Shown here piece after piece: positions 1 through 7,328 of a stretch of DNA of 15,735 nt. Source of the DNA: an uncultured Desulfobulbaceae bacterium (GTDB lineage: Bacteria; Desulfobacterota; Desulfobulbia; Desulfobulbales; Desulfobulbaceae); assembly GCA_945787305.1 (NCBI GenBank), contig CALZIH010000056.1, positions 1 to 15,735 of the forward strand, written 5' to 3'. The notes below the pieces were generated by a model, which made no database searches, was not told the origin of the DNA, and saw nothing but the letters and a program-made list of their open reading frames with translations. The position numbers and the translations under genes were made by a program. How positions within the stretch are numbered: position 1 is the stretch's first letter; every line of letters begins with the position of its first letter.

Positions 1-2328
1 TGTTTTGCTTAAGGCAGAAAGACCTGCCAACTCATCGGCACTGAATCCCCGGTTGGGCGTCCCGTTTTCCATCAGCGCAGCCAAGATGGCCAGCCATCGC
101 TCCTGCTGTCTTCTGGGAAGATCAAGCTTTGCTATTTTCTCTCTGGCCTCATCCAGATTACGGACAAGAGGAGTCCCCTGGAATACCCGGGTGTTGTTTT
201 CGTTACGCTCCAGATATCCTCCTCGTTCAAGCCAGGATACCGCGGTCCGCACGCGGGTGTCGGCGTCCTGATATTCATCCGGATCAAGATCGACCACCTC
301 CTGCCGCATGAGCTCACCGGTGGTGAGTACCACCTGCTCTTCTCCCTTTGCAGCATAACGCAGGCCGCGCAGAAACTGGGCAATTTCGCGTCGGGTTAGT
401 CGTGACATCGAGCTTAAGGTGAACTGGGTTTCGATATCCTGGTCGGTAAAAATCAGGATGCATTCGGCTTCATCACGATCCCGCCCGGCCCTGCCCGCCT
501 CCTGAAGATAATTTTCCAGTGAGCCGGGAATATCATAATGGATGACCAGTCGTACATCGTCCTTGTCTATGCCCATACCGAATGCATTGGTGGCACAGAT
601 GACAGGGGTGTCTCCGGCAATAAACGCATCCTGGATACGTTTTTTTTCCACCGGATTCAGGCCCGCATGGAAGGCTTCTACAACAAACCCTTCTACCTGA
701 AGGAATTCAGCCAGATCCTCGGTGCCTTTACGACGGGCACAGTAAATAACAACACTGCCTGGTGGCTGATAGCGAACCCGCAGCAACTCTAAAACGGTCT
801 GTTTTTTGTCGTATGGGTCAACGGGCCGTACCTCGTAGATGAGGTTGGAGCGCTCATGTCCGCCCTCGAATTGCATGATTTTCAAACCCAGTTCCCGCCT
901 GAACATATCAATTATCTCGGACTTGACATCCTTTTTGGCGGTGGCGGTAAAGCACTGAACCGGTGGAATGCTGCTTTTTTCCTTTTGGGCAAATTCTCTG
1001 ATAAAGCGGACCGAATAAAGATAGTCCGGTCGAAAATCATGCCCCCATTTGGAAAGACAATGGGCCTCATCAAAAATCCAGGCACCGATTTCCCTCTGGC
1101 GAATGGTGTTGATGAAAGATTTGTTGCGCAACTGTTCAGGGGAAACATAGAGGATACCGATGTCACCAAGACGGATACCTTCAAGAACAACTCCACGTTC
1201 AGGTAAAGTCAACATCCCGGAAAGGGCAGCAGCGATGCCGGTACCGGTCTGCCGGGAAAAGTTGTCCACCTGGTCTTTCATCAGGGCCTGGAGAGGCGAG
1301 ATAACAATGGTCAGGGCGTTACGCCGCTGGTAGCGCATAAGAGCGGGCAGGAGATAACAGAGGGACTTGCCGCCACCGGTGGGCAGGGTGGCGAAAAGCG
1401 ATGCATTTGCGGCCGCCGCTTTGACTATTTCCTCTTGCAGGCTCTTGTTGTCGACGGTGGCAGGTGTTGGTCGAAAATCATCAAATCCGAAAAAATCCTG
1501 CAGAAAAATTCGGGGATTATGGTTCCGATTACAGTAGTTGCATTTAGGACTGCCACATGGGCATTCCCGCAGCTGGTGCAGCATCGACACCACCTCGGGA
1601 AAATGATGTCGAACCCATGGCGGCAGCACCGAGTTCCCCCCGGCCACGCTCAGCCAGGCTGTTACATAGGAAAGAGGTGAAAAAGCGGTTTGGCCGTCAA
1701 AGATGTGATCGACCCAATGTTTTCGGGCTTTTTCACACACTTTTTCCTGGAGGAAACGGGAAAAGGTCGCAAGAAGATCGTCCCCTTCAAGAAGAGGTAC
1801 CCCCATTGAGAAAAGGGCTGCGGACAAGCCTTGCAATCTTGGATCAAGATGGAAAAATCCGCGATAGAGAAGTGGTGCGTCAGCCCCCTGTGCCAGTTGT
1901 CCGACAAAAGCCTGCCATTGTTCGGCAAAGACCCTTCCGGCAAGCTTGGCGTCTTGCGCCGGATTATTTACACTGTCCCTGACGAGTTGATAGTCTTTTA
2001 CCAGCCGATGGTAAGGATTTTCAGGGTAGGCAAGGGGGGAAAGGTAGAGGGTGTCGATGGCCGGTTTACGCAGAAGGCGAAGCTCTGGAGCAACCTGAGC
2101 CAGAGAGGGAATATCGTGGGCAAGAATATTGTGGCCGAGGATGAAGTCCGCACCGGATGCAAGGGCGTCAACATCTGCCAGCTGACGTTTGCCGATTTTC
2201 TTTCCAGGTTCAATCAGGACCTGTTGCCCACCAAGGACTGCGCCCAGGGAATAGATTTCGTTGTTCTCGTTGATTTCAATATCAAAGAGAAAACAGCGCT
2301 TGAGAAATCCCCCGCTATCCTTGGGCAT
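1..2328 (-). CDS. Exonuclease-RecQ fusion DNA helicase, C-terminus outside the window
   Basis: Predicted ATP-dependent 3'-5' DNA helicase of the RecQ family with an N-terminal DEDD-type 3'-5' exonuclease domain. The frame is open from ATG at 2328 (behind a GGAGG-type site) to the window edge, giving 776 residues without a stop. The exonuclease part (about 12-135) shows FDIE (D16, E18), GHNILAHD (D72) and NNPAQDAKLA (D126). A Cys cluster (C256, C258, C263, C266) lies in the linker and could bind zinc. The helicase has Walker A LPTGGGKS (K321), Walker B DEAH (420-423) and motif VI QEAGRAGR (609-616). After motif VI the four-Cys zinc site of E. coli RecQ is not apparent; only one Cys is seen there. 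The motif III position that is often His in DEDDh enzymes is Asn121. The role, DNA repair or recombination, is inferred from domains. Family assignment is firm; the exact subfamily is uncertain. Confidence 0.92.
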   Translation of the reverse strand, partial: MPKDSGGFLKRCFLFDIEINENNEIYSLGAVLGGQQVLIEPGKKIGKRQLADVDALASGADFILGHNILAHDIPSLAQVAPELRLLRKPAIDTLYLSPLAYPENPYHRLVKDYQLVRDSVNNPAQDAKLAGRVFAEQWQAFVGQLAQGADAPLLYRGFFHLDPRLQGLSAALFSMGVPLLEGDDLLATFSRFLQEKVCEKARKHWVDHIFDGQTAFSPLSYVTAWLSVAGGNSVLPPWVRHHFPEVVSMLHQLRECPCGSPKCNYCNRNHNPRIFLQDFFGFDDFRPTPATVDNKSLQEEIVKAAAANASLFATLPTGGGKSLCYLLPALMRYQRRNALTIVISPLQALMKDQVDNFSRQTGTGIAAALSGMLTLPERGVVLEGIRLGDIGILYVSPEQLRNKSFINTIRQREIGAWIFDEAHCLSKWGHDFRPDYLYSVRFIREFAQKEKSSIPPVQCFTATAKKDVKSEIIDMFRRELGLKIMQFEGGHERSNLIYEVRPVDPYDKKQTVLELLRVRYQPPGSVVIYCARRKGTEDLAEFLQVEGFVVEAFHAGLNPVEKKRIQDAFIAGDTPVICATNAFGMGIDKDDVRLVIHYDIPGSLENYLQEAGRAGRDRDEAECILIFTDQDIETQFTLSSMSRLTRREIAQFLRGLRYAAKGEEQVVLTTGELMRQEVVDLDPDEYQDADTRVRTAVSWLERGGYLERNENNTRVFQGTPLVRNLDEAREKIAKLDLPRRQQERWLAILAALMENGTPNRGFSADELAGLSALSKT

Positions 2329-2711
2329 TATAAATTTAATCCCCCTCCGGACATCACTCTATAATCAAGGCCGGCTTGAACACGAATCAGATACATCTCG
2401 ACAATCATTATCCGCGAGGTACTTTCTCCTGATGACCCGGTGCAAGGAACACAATCGTTCACAGGACGCGCCCGGCAGCATAATATGCGCCTGCAGGCAA
2501 GCCTTGAGGGGTCCTTAAAAAATTAGGATTTTCGTTCGAGATCAAGGCATGCGAATAATTTTACCACAGGCAGGATATTCCCAGGATAAAATTTTGAGTA
2601 TAACGCCGAGATTGGACGAAAATACAATTTTTCAAGGTAGCCTTGAGTATCACCGGAAATGTAACAGAGGGCTGATCGTAAACAGCCGCCTATGGCGACG
2701 TACACAAAATC
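2329..2711. other. Intergenic stretch with no supported gene
   Basis: Upstream of the helicase gene and downstream of the small helical protein. Short open frames exist on both strands, but none has a ribosome-binding site or recognisable protein character. A small perfect hairpin, TCAAGG-TAG-CCTTGA, lies near 2632-2646 without a T-tract, so I do not call it a terminator. The helicase promoter should lie here, but I see no convincing pair of -35 and -10 boxes. Confidence 0.5.
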
Positions 2712-2975
2712 TTACAGCAGTTTACGTAGCCTCTTGTATCCGGCCTTGATTTCTTCAGCTGCCAGGGACAGGGCTGCCCCGGTATTTTCAGCGGTCTTGC
2801 CCGCTTCATCGGCCAATGGCTTACAGTCGTCGAGAAACGTCTCCCATTTGTTCTCCAACTGCTCCAGTTCATCTTTTGCCTCTGCCTTGCCCAGGTGGGC
2901 CTTAAGCTTGATCTCATCCCGTAGCTGCTCAATGGAGGCTTTCAAGTTGTCCAAACTACTTTTGGTATCACTCAT
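2712..2975 (-). CDS. Small helical/coiled-coil protein of unknown function
   Basis: An 87-residue, highly charged and soluble protein. Residues about 4-53 form a heptad-like amphipathic helix rich in Leu, Lys and Glu; residues about 60-87 form a second helix containing an Ala-rich stretch. There are no membrane segments, one Cys and no catalytic motif. The ATG at 2975 is preceded by AAAGGAG at good spacing (7 nt), which supports expression. It lies between the exonuclease-helicase and the flavoprotein on the same strand, with gaps of about 380 and 83 bp, so it is probably a separate unit. The general look recalls small coiled-coil stress proteins of the sll1863 type, but this is only a resemblance and I do not recognise the family. 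Confidence 0.75.
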   Translation of the reverse strand: MSDTKSSLDNLKASIEQLRDEIKLKAHLGKAEAKDELEQLENKWETFLDDCKPLADEAGKTAENTGAALSLAAEEIKAGYKRLRKLL

Positions 2976-3058
2976 TGCTCACTCCTTTTCATTGTTCAAC
3001 GGTTATCGGTTGATTACTGAAAAAAGAACACAGCTCAGATGATCCTAGCCCAAAAAAT

Positions 3059-3658
3059 TTAAACTTGCATCATTTGTGCAACTTCGGCGATACGTCTGCC
3101 AAGGTTTTTTGCGGTAGAAATTCCTGTTGTGTCACTTTGATAGCCATCGGGGTGGTTTGCCCAGGCAGCACCGCCAAAATGATCGCCATCACCGACAATG
3201 ATCATGTCGTGGATCATCATAGCGGCATGAACTGCCTGAATAGTTAACTCCTGGCCTCCGTTACGCGAACCACCCACGGTTATCACTCCACCGAGTTTGT
3301 TTTTAAACATGAACCCATTGCGCCGGAAAAGAACTGTCCGATCAAGAAGTGCCTTGGCCTGGCTTGACATACATCCCATATACACAGGAGTTGCCATTAT
3401 GATTCCTGCGACTTTGGGGTCGGCAAGCTTAGGAATAAGTGGTTGGTAATCATCCTGTTGGCTACATAGCACGCCTTTTTTGCATGAATCACAGGCAATG
3501 CAACCATTAATTTTTAATGGTGCAAGATCAATTAATTCCACCTCTATACTCTTCCCCGAGGCCTCCGCGGTTGTCTTGAGCTCATTAAGACATTGTTCCA
3601 GGAGAAAATGGGTGGACTTGTTTGGTCTAGCACTAGCCGATATACCTATTATTTTCAT
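3059..3658 (-). CDS. Iron-sulfur flavoprotein (NADPH-dependent FMN reductase-like, Isf type)
   Basis: A 199-residue flavodoxin-fold protein predicted to bind FMN and a [4Fe-4S] cluster and to transfer electrons in the cytoplasm. The N-terminus (MKIIGISASARPNKST) is the first strand and phosphate-binding loop of the FMN_red family. The compact motif C53-x2-C56-x2-C59-x5-C65 matches the Cys spacing of the archaeal/anaerobe iron-sulfur flavoprotein Isf. The segment PVYMGCMSSQAKALLDR (from about residue 91) and the loop VGGSRNGGQE are typical flavin-contact regions. Length fits the family. The ATG at 3658 has AAAGGAA upstream. The physiological partner is unknown; Isf-like proteins have been linked to oxidative stress in anaerobes, and no neighbour indicates a specific pathway. 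Confidence 0.88.
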   Translation of the reverse strand: MKIIGISASARPNKSTHFLLEQCLNELKTTAEASGKSIEVELIDLAPLKINGCIACDSCKKGVLCSQQDDYQPLIPKLADPKVAGIIMATPVYMGCMSSQAKALLDRTVLFRRNGFMFKNKLGGVITVGGSRNGGQELTIQAVHAAMMIHDMIIVGDGDHFGGAAWANHPDGYQSDTTGISTAKNLGRRIAEVAQMMQV

Positions 3659-3716
3659 TGCCTATATTTCCTTTTGTTATCGTTTTTTTGAGGTTAATGC
3701 GACCGATTAAAGTAAA

Positions 3717-3749
3717 GTTATTAGTAAAGGGGTCAAGTCCCTCGTTGAC
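3717..3749. repeat. Left inverted repeat of the RAYT unit
   Basis: Pairs with 4765-4797. Core GGTCAAGTCCCTCGTTGAC, with an A/T-rich outer part. It encodes the C-terminal residues GQRGT and the stop codon of the transposase when read on the minus strand. Confidence 0.75.
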
Positions 3750-4734
3750 CTTTTTCAAGCATTTGCTCTATCTTTTTAAGCTGTTTGGCAAATGCTTTGT
3801 CATTTGATTTTCGGTTTTTAACCCGATCTACTATGCTACTCACCGTGCTGTAATTGGCAATGTCAAAATAGCTGCCAACCCCGGCAAGGGTTTCAGTGCT
3901 GTACTTACGGAGGAAATATACAGCGGTATCTCTTGCCGGATTCCTATTGCCTCGTCTGGATTTCATCATGCCTCGTCTGGATTTCATCAGCGAACCCTTC
4001 GTAGTTTCAAAGCACCTACAGACAGCGTCGAAGATGTCTTCAGGCTCCGGGGCCAGAAAACGAGATTCAGGTATCTCCCTATGGAACCGGAGATCCGCAA
4101 ATTTTTCTTTTACCCATTCTTTAAAATCATCGCTTCCAAGTAAAGAGGGTAACTTTTTCTTTGCATAAAACGTGTCTATCTCTTCAGGTTCTTTTTGTGA
4201 TACAAACTCAAGATAAGCTTTTTGCGCCCGCCCTGCCTTTTCTGAAAACATGGACAACATAAAATCTTTGTAAAGCCAGTTCCACTTCTTTGCCCTTGAT
4301 GTGTATCCCCTATGGCTGCTCCACTTGAAATCATCCAGTGTCTTTACCAAGCGGGCTTTTAATGGATTTCTATGGATATAGCGTAAGACTTCAAGCAGGT
4401 AATTGTCGCCGCCAATCACTACAGCCTTGTATCGACCTCGAAACAACTGGCCATCTTTCTTGTGCAGCCGGTTATAACGCTGAGTATAAACACCGTTGAT
4501 ATGTCGCATACATCGGGAAATATTGCCGTCAGGCGTATGAAGGAGGAGGTGATAATGGTTTGGCATCAGACAGTATGCCGCAATCTGCAGATTCCACATT
4601 TCAACGGCTTCACACAGAACCGCAATAAATAATTCATAATCCTCAGCGGATGAAAAAATCTTCTCTCTTCGTCGGCCACGGTTCATAACGTGATACCAGG
4701 CACCGGGATATTCTATTCGTAATGGTCTGGACAT
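3733..4734 (-). CDS. REP-associated tyrosine transposase (Y1/HUH family)
   Basis: A 333-residue single-strand DNA transposase of the Y1_Tnp/TnpA-REP family. The N-terminus MSRPLRIEYPGAWYHVMNRG is the classic RAYT start. The HUH metal motif is H60-Y61-H62 in MPNHYHLLL, and the likely catalytic Tyr is Y119 in RYIHRNPLKARL. Residues about 267-305 resemble the C-terminal helix-turn-helix of DnaA, seen in longer RAYTs, and probably help bind DNA. The protein looks intact, but residues 250-262 carry a tandem duplication (MKSRRG twice) from a perfect 21-bp DNA repeat. It sits between the flavoprotein gene and the tRNA, inside inverted repeats. RAYTs usually act on REP-like sequences rather than moving as simple insertion sequences; activity here is untested. 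Confidence 0.93.
   Translation of the reverse strand: MSRPLRIEYPGAWYHVMNRGRRREKIFSSAEDYELFIAVLCEAVEMWNLQIAAYCLMPNHYHLLLHTPDGNISRCMRHINGVYTQRYNRLHKKDGQLFRGRYKAVVIGGDNYLLEVLRYIHRNPLKARLVKTLDDFKWSSHRGYTSRAKKWNWLYKDFMLSMFSEKAGRAQKAYLEFVSQKEPEEIDTFYAKKKLPSLLGSDDFKEWVKEKFADLRFHREIPESRFLAPEPEDIFDAVCRCFETTKGSLMKSRRGMMKSRRGNRNPARDTAVYFLRKYSTETLAGVGSYFDIANYSTVSSIVDRVKNRKSNDKAFAKQLKKIEQMLEKGQRGT
3948..3989. repeat. Perfect 21-bp tandem duplication inside the transposase gene
   Basis: Two adjacent identical 21-bp units (3948-3968 and 3969-3989), each containing CCTCGTCTGGATTTCATCA on the plus strand. The period is seven codons, so the frame is kept. It lies at the junction between the catalytic domain and the DnaA-like helix-turn-helix. 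Confidence 0.9.
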
Positions 4735-4764
4735 ATTCCCCTAGTAATACAATACAATTAATAA

Positions 4765-4797
4765 GTCAACGAGAGACTTGACCCTTATAATAAACCG
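4765..4797. repeat. Right inverted repeat of the RAYT unit
   Basis: Inverted counterpart of 3717-3749. It lies about 30 bp upstream of the transposase ATG and about 40 bp from the tRNA-side terminator. Confidence 0.75.
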
Positions 4798-4836
4798 ATG
4801 GGCAATTGAAATGATATGCGTAAGGAGGGCACCAAC

Positions 4837-4871
4837 GAAAAAACCCACTCAAAGCTAGGCTAAGAGTGGGT
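4837..4871 (-). terminator. Rho-independent terminator downstream of tRNA-Met
   Basis: On the minus strand, ACCCACTC pairs perfectly with GAGTGGGT (4864-4871 with 4843-4850) around a 13-nt loop, followed by a run of six T. It is the second of two hairpins after the tRNA and probably the stronger one. Confidence 0.85.
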
Positions 4872-4880
4872 ATATATATA

Positions 4881-4905
4881 AAAACGATTCTTAACGAAAA
4901 GAATC
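4881..4905 (-). terminator. First terminator-like hairpin after tRNA-Met
   Basis: On the minus strand, GATTCTT (4899-4905) pairs with AAGAATC (4886-4892) around a 6-nt loop, followed by GTTTTT. It begins about 10 nt past the encoded CCA end, so it may end transcription or mark the 3' processing site. Together with the next hairpin it forms a tandem terminator. Confidence 0.65.
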
Positions 4906-4915
4906 ATATTTTTTT

Positions 4916-4992
4916 TGGTGGCGATGCAGGGAATTGAACCCCGGACACTACGGATATGAGCCGTATGCTCTAACCATCTGAGCTACATCGCC
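4916..4992 (-). tRNA. tRNA with CAU anticodon, probably elongator tRNA-Met
   Basis: A complete cloverleaf read on the minus strand. The acceptor stem is GGCGATG/CATCGCC, the D-arm contains GTAGCTCAGATGGTTAGAGC, and the anticodon stem TACGG/CCGTA holds loop CTCATAT with anticodon CAT. The T-arm is CGGGG-TTCAATT-CCCTG with one G-U pair. The 3' ACCA is encoded. The initiator is excluded because the acceptor starts with a normal G-C pair and the anticodon stem lacks three G-C pairs. A tRNA-Ile2 (CAU modified by lysidine) is the alternative, but the overall sequence resembles elongator Met. Confidence 0.93.
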
Positions 4993-5004
4993 ATATATAT
5001 AAAA

Positions 5005-5057
5005 CGGTTCACTTGAACCGTGCCAATATTCAAAATTTATCCCTGTTTGTCAACAGG
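5005..5057 (-). promoter_or_regulatory. Candidate tRNA-Met promoter region with two small palindromes
   Basis: On the minus strand a perfect -35 box TTGACA occupies 5048-5053; the -10 about 17 nt downstream is weak (AATATT-like). The -35 lies inside an interrupted palindrome CCTGTT-N4-AACAGG (5042-5057). A 7-bp perfect inverted repeat, CGGTTCA-CT-TGAACCG (5005-5020), lies just upstream of the tRNA 5' end and could be a processing hairpin. Function is inferred only from position. Confidence 0.4.
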
Positions 5058-5104
5058 AAAGCGCAGAATTCATCCCTTGATGAGACTTTTCATTGCTGAT
5101 GGCA

Positions 5105-5146
5105 CAAAAAAGAGGCCCTTTCTCCACAGAAAGCGGAGAAAGGACC
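5105..5146 (-). terminator. Rho-independent terminator of groES-groEL
   Basis: On the minus strand GGTCCTTTCTCC (5135-5146) pairs with GGAGAAAGGGCC (5114-5125), a 12-bp stem with one G-U pair, followed by TC and then six T. It is placed about 30 nt after the groEL stop. Confidence 0.9.
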
Positions 5147-5175
5147 CGGGCATAACGAATTAGAGGAAACAGGGC

Positions 5176-6840
5176 TTACATCATTCCGCCCATGCCACCC
5201 ATGCCACCCATGCCACCCATGCCGCCAGGAGGCATACCGCCCATAGCGCCTGCACCAGCATCATCTTCCGGCTCTTCGGCAATCATGCACTCGGTGGTCA
5301 ACAGCATTCCGGAAACGGAAGCCGCATTCTGCAGCGCGTAACGGGTTACCTTGGCGGGATCAATAACACCTGCAGCAATCAGATCACCATACTCTTCAGA
5401 GGCTGCATTAAAACCGTTAGGTCCGTCCATCTCTTTTACATGCTCAACAATAACGGAACCTTCACGACCGGCATTGCTTGCAATCTGGCGTACCGGCTCT
5501 TCGAGAGCACGACGGATAATATCTTTCCCCAGAGCTTGCTCACCATCAAGAGAAAGGGTGTCCAAGGCCTTCAGGCAACGGAGATATGCAACACCGCCGC
5601 CGGGAACAACACCCTCTTCAACAGCAGCGCGGGTGGCGTTCAGTGCGTCTTCAACACGGGCTTTTTTCTCTTTCATCTCGATTTCGGTAGCAGCACCGAC
5701 ATTGATGACGGCAACGCCACCAATCAGCTTAGCCAGACGTTCCTGCAATTTCTCACGATCATAGTCGGAGGTGGAATCATCAGCCTGGGTACGGATCTGC
5801 TTAACACGAGCGGCAAGCTGTTCTTTGTCCCCTGCACCATCAATAATTGTAGTGTTGTCCTTATCAACAACAACACGTTTGGCGGTTCCGAGATCGTTGA
5901 CTGTTACATTCTCAAGCTTAATGCCAAGATCTTCGGTAATAACCTGTCCACCGGTCAGAACTGCGATGTCTTCCAGCATGGCCTTGCGGCGATCGCCAAA
6001 ACCAGGAGCTTTAACAGCGGCAATATTCAGGGTACCGCGCAGTTTATTGACAACCAGAGTTGCCAGGGCCTCGCCGTCAATGTCTTCGGCGATAATGAAC
6101 AACGGTTTGCCCATTTTGGCTACAGACTCAAGAATCGGCAGCAAGTCCTTCATATTGGAGATCTTCTTCTCATTGATGAGAATCAGCGGATCTTCCATGT
6201 TGACTTCCATCCGTTCCGGATCGGTCACAAAGTAAGGGGAAAGGTAACCGCGATCAAACTGCATACCTTCAACCACGTCAAGGGTAGTCTCCATGGACTT
6301 GGCTTCTTCAACGGTGATAACACCCTCTTTACCGACTTTATCCATGGCCTCGGCAATGATGTTGCCGATGGTCTCGTCGTTGTTGGCGGAAATGGTTCCA
6401 ACCTGAGCAATTTCTTTTTGCTCTTTTGTCGGGTTGGCGATGTTGGCCAACTCGGCAACAACGGCCTCGACAGAGGCATCAATACCACGCTTGATTTCCA
6501 TAGGGTTTGAACCGGCGGCAACCATCTTGGCACCTTCACGGTAAATGGCCTGGGCCAAAACCGTGGCGGTGGTGGTACCGTCACCGGCAACATCAGAGGT
6601 CTTGGAAGCAACTTCCTTAACCATCTGTGCGCCCATATTTTCAAACTTATCATTAACCTCAATCTCCTTGGCTACAGTCACACCGTCTTTGGTGATAACC
6701 GGCGCGCCAAAAGATTTTTCGATCAGCACATTGCGGCCTTTCGGACCAAGGGTAATTTTGACGGCATTTGCCAAGGTATTTACACCGGCCAGCATGGCCT
6801 CGCGAGCCTTGCCACCGTACTTTAATTCTTTTGCAGACAT
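5176..6840 (-). CDS. groEL: Chaperonin GroEL (60 kDa)
   Basis: ATP-driven protein-folding chaperonin that forms a double heptameric ring with the GroES lid in the cytoplasm. The 554-residue protein is full length. The nucleotide site is visible as LGPKGRNVL (from residue 31) and GDGTTTAT with D87; the conserved GAATEIEMKEKKARVEDAL region carries the ATPase Asp in the second equatorial part. The C-terminus ends in the usual Gly-Gly-Met repeats and MM. The ATG at 6840 has GGAG eight bases upstream. It lies 40 bp downstream of groES and is followed by a strong terminator, so the two form a classic operon. The GGM tail is encoded by an imperfect 9-bp repeat (CATGCCACC on the plus strand), a possible length-variable site. 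I see nothing abnormal in the protein. Confidence 0.99.
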   Translation of the reverse strand: MSAKELKYGGKAREAMLAGVNTLANAVKITLGPKGRNVLIEKSFGAPVITKDGVTVAKEIEVNDKFENMGAQMVKEVASKTSDVAGDGTTTATVLAQAIYREGAKMVAAGSNPMEIKRGIDASVEAVVAELANIANPTKEQKEIAQVGTISANNDETIGNIIAEAMDKVGKEGVITVEEAKSMETTLDVVEGMQFDRGYLSPYFVTDPERMEVNMEDPLILINEKKISNMKDLLPILESVAKMGKPLFIIAEDIDGEALATLVVNKLRGTLNIAAVKAPGFGDRRKAMLEDIAVLTGGQVITEDLGIKLENVTVNDLGTAKRVVVDKDNTTIIDGAGDKEQLAARVKQIRTQADDSTSDYDREKLQERLAKLIGGVAVINVGAATEIEMKEKKARVEDALNATRAAVEEGVVPGGGVAYLRCLKALDTLSLDGEQALGKDIIRRALEEPVRQIASNAGREGSVIVEHVKEMDGPNGFNAASEEYGDLIAAGVIDPAKVTRYALQNAASVSGMLLTTECMIAEEPEDDAGAGAMGGMPPGGMGGMGGMGGMGGMM

Positions 6841-6880
6841 ATTGTATTCTCCTTATATCGCTCTAGTTTCTGTCGCTTGC

Positions 6881-7168
6881 CTACTCAATCACGCCAAGAA
6901 TATCATCTTCACGCATGATCAGATAATCTTCACCATCCAGCTTGACGTCAGTTCCACCATACTTGGAAAAAAGGACACGGTCGCCGGCCTTGACATCCAT
7001 GGCAACACGCTCACCAGCATCGCTGAGTTTACCGGGACCAACAGCGACGATTTCGCCCTCGGCCGGTTTTTCTTTAGCAGAATCCGGAATGATGATTCCA
7101 CCTGCTGTTTTTTCCTCTCCTTCCAATCTCTTGACCAGGATACGGTCATTCAACGGACGAATATTCAT
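6881..7168 (-). CDS. groES: Co-chaperonin GroES (10 kDa)
   Basis: A 95-residue co-chaperonin that caps the GroEL ring as a heptamer. The N-terminus MNIRPLNDRILVKRLE, the mobile loop region EEKTAGGIIIPDSAKEKPAEG and the C-terminal DILGVIE are standard GroES features. I chose ATG at 7168 because GGAGG lies seven bases upstream of it; an in-frame TTG two codons earlier would sit only two bases from that site and is unlikely. First gene of the groES-groEL operon. No CIRCE element (TTAGCACTC with its inverted partner) is visible upstream; a different palindrome is present there and listed separately. Confidence 0.99.
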   Translation of the reverse strand: MNIRPLNDRILVKRLEGEEKTAGGIIIPDSAKEKPAEGEIVAVGPGKLSDAGERVAMDVKAGDRVLFSKYGGTDVKLDGEDYLIMREDDILGVIE

Positions 7169-7207
7169 GGACAATCCTCCCTATTTAAGTTGGGTTAATT
7201 AAAATGT

Positions 7208-7247
7208 TTGAGCCGGAAATACAATTCGTGTCCAGCTACCGGCTCAA
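7208..7247 (-). promoter_or_regulatory. Candidate groES promoter with a 9-bp inverted repeat
   Basis: TTGAGCCGG (7208-7216) and CCGGCTCAA (7239-7247) form a perfect 9-bp inverted repeat with a 22-nt spacer, about 40 bp upstream of groES. On the minus strand the first arm includes a possible -35 TTGAGC, followed 17-18 nt later by a weak -10 (TTGTAT/TGTATT). A CTTGA string, as in heat-shock sigma-32 -35 boxes, is present, but a matching CCCCAT-type -10 is not. Operator or 5'-UTR hairpin are both possible. Confidence 0.45.
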
Positions 7248-7328
7248 GCCACATCTGCTGGACGGAAACGAAGTTTCAGTCATCAAACTGCGCAAAACAA
7301 TAGTGATGGTTTTTGAAAAATCAAGGGC

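Larger units (their letters stand above)
3717..4797 (-). mobile_element. RAYT transposon-like unit with imperfect terminal inverted repeats
   Basis: The transposase gene is enclosed by two inverted segments, about 3717-3749 and 4765-4797. Their cores are GGTCAAGTCCCTCGTTGAC (3731-3749) and, read on the minus strand at the other end, GGTCAAGTCTCTCGTTGAC (one mismatch). Similarity continues outward through an A/T-rich part (TTATTAGTAAAGG against TTATTATAAGG). The last codons and the stop of the transposase lie inside the left repeat. Such gene-flanking repeats are typical of REP/RAYT systems. I see no clear target-site duplication. Confidence 0.75.

Noticed and set aside
2523..2749. Short open frames in the gap after the helicase gene
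   Set aside because: Both strands have frames of 60-66 codons, but none has a ribosome site, start context or convincing composition.
4843..4905. CRISPR-like or riboswitch element near the tRNA
   Set aside because: The two hairpins are explained as tandem terminators of the tRNA; there is no repeat-spacer pattern and no riboswitch core.
5440..6510. Long plus-strand open frame (356 codons) opposite groEL
   Set aside because: It is an antisense shadow of a highly conserved gene, without a ribosome site or protein-family character.
7169..7174. TTG start for groES at 7174
   Set aside because: It lies only two bases from GGAGG; ATG at 7168 has ideal spacing and gives the standard GroES N-terminus.
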